Source: an uncultured Elusimicrobiales bacterium (lineage in GTDB: Bacteria; Elusimicrobiota; Elusimicrobia; Elusimicrobiales; Elusimicrobiaceae). Taken from it: a stretch of DNA of 6,683 nt. The position numbers and the translations under genes were made by a program. The stretch is taken from assembly GCA_944325235.1 (NCBI GenBank), contig CALUZE010000073.1, positions 1 through 6,683 on the forward strand, given 5' to 3'. Every line of letters starts with the position of its first letter. The stretch's first letter is position 1. This document shows, one piece after another, positions 6,501-6,683 of the stretch. Below the pieces are notes generated by a model. That model was not told the DNA's origin and searched no databases. It saw only the letters and a list, made by a program, of their open reading frames with translations.

Positions 6501-6683
6501 TGCAAACCGCTCTGTACATTCACCTCCCGTTCTGCAAACACAAATGTAATTATTGCGATTTTGCGTCTTTTGCGGGGCGGGAATCTTTTATCCCCGCGTA
6601 TTTGGACGCGCTTGCCCAAGAAGCCGCGCACGGCACGCCCGTGCCCGTGCAAACGGTGTATGTGGGGGGCGGAACGCCCAGTT
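6500..6683 (+). CDS. hemW: HemW-like radical SAM protein, 5' part only
   Basis: The first 61 residues are visible; the gene runs off the window. ATG 6500 shares its A with the prfB stop (TAATG), typical of coupled translation, and no separate ribosome site is clear. The opening TALYIHLPFC leads into a radical SAM iron-sulfur motif, C12-x3-C16-x2-C19 (CKHKCNYCDF). This is followed by YVGGGTPS at 54-61, the SAM-binding GGGTPS element of the HemN/HemW group. The CDF ending of the cluster motif, rather than CxC as in HemN, points to HemW, the heme chaperone that inserts heme into respiratory proteins. Such genes are often labelled oxygen-independent coproporphyrinogen III oxidase. The C-terminal domain that would settle the subtype is outside the window. 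Confidence 0.88.
   Translation, partial: MQTALYIHLPFCKHKCNYCDFASFAGRESFIPAYLDALAQEAAHGTPVPVQTVYVGGGTPS

Overview
The window is a gene-dense stretch with every gene on the + strand and almost no spacer DNA. It looks like one operon-like run from a diderm (Gram-negative type) bacterium. The diderm inference rests on lnt, which adds the third acyl chain to lipoproteins bound for the outer membrane. Base composition is moderate and looks uniform, and I see no sign of mobile DNA. The lineage cannot be fixed from sequence alone. Elusimicrobiota is a low-confidence guess from the feel of the SecA and RF2 sequences and the gene grouping.

Layout: (1) the 3' part of an unrecognised, helical, coiled-coil protein gene (1-657); (2) a 60-base gap (658-717) that can fold so that the secA ribosome binding site is paired with bases just after the upstream stop codon, and that also holds a 12-codon leader-like frame overlapping the secA start; (3) secA (718-3312), the ATPase motor of the Sec export pathway; (4) a small membrane-anchored, eight-cysteine protein gene (3309-3740) overlapping the secA stop by 4 bases; (5) lnt (3749-5386), apolipoprotein N-acyltransferase; (6) prfB (5379-6500), release factor 2, readable in one uninterrupted frame without the usual programmed frameshift; (7) the 5' end of hemW (6500 to the window edge), a radical SAM heme chaperone.

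The overlaps (4, 8 and 1 bases) and the 8-base gap suggest strong translational coupling from secA to hemW. SecA drives proteins through the membrane, and Lnt finishes lipoproteins that travel this way. The small cysteine-rich protein is probably itself exported by Sec. RF2 and HemW are housekeeping partners with no obvious functional link. No RNA genes, CRISPR, insertion sequences, origins or convincing terminators were seen. The only non-coding stretch is 658-717.

The most interesting signal is the gene-1/secA junction. Its layout (unknown ORF, stop codon, then a stem hiding the secA Shine-Dalgarno) resembles in architecture, not in sequence, the secM-secA control of Escherichia coli.
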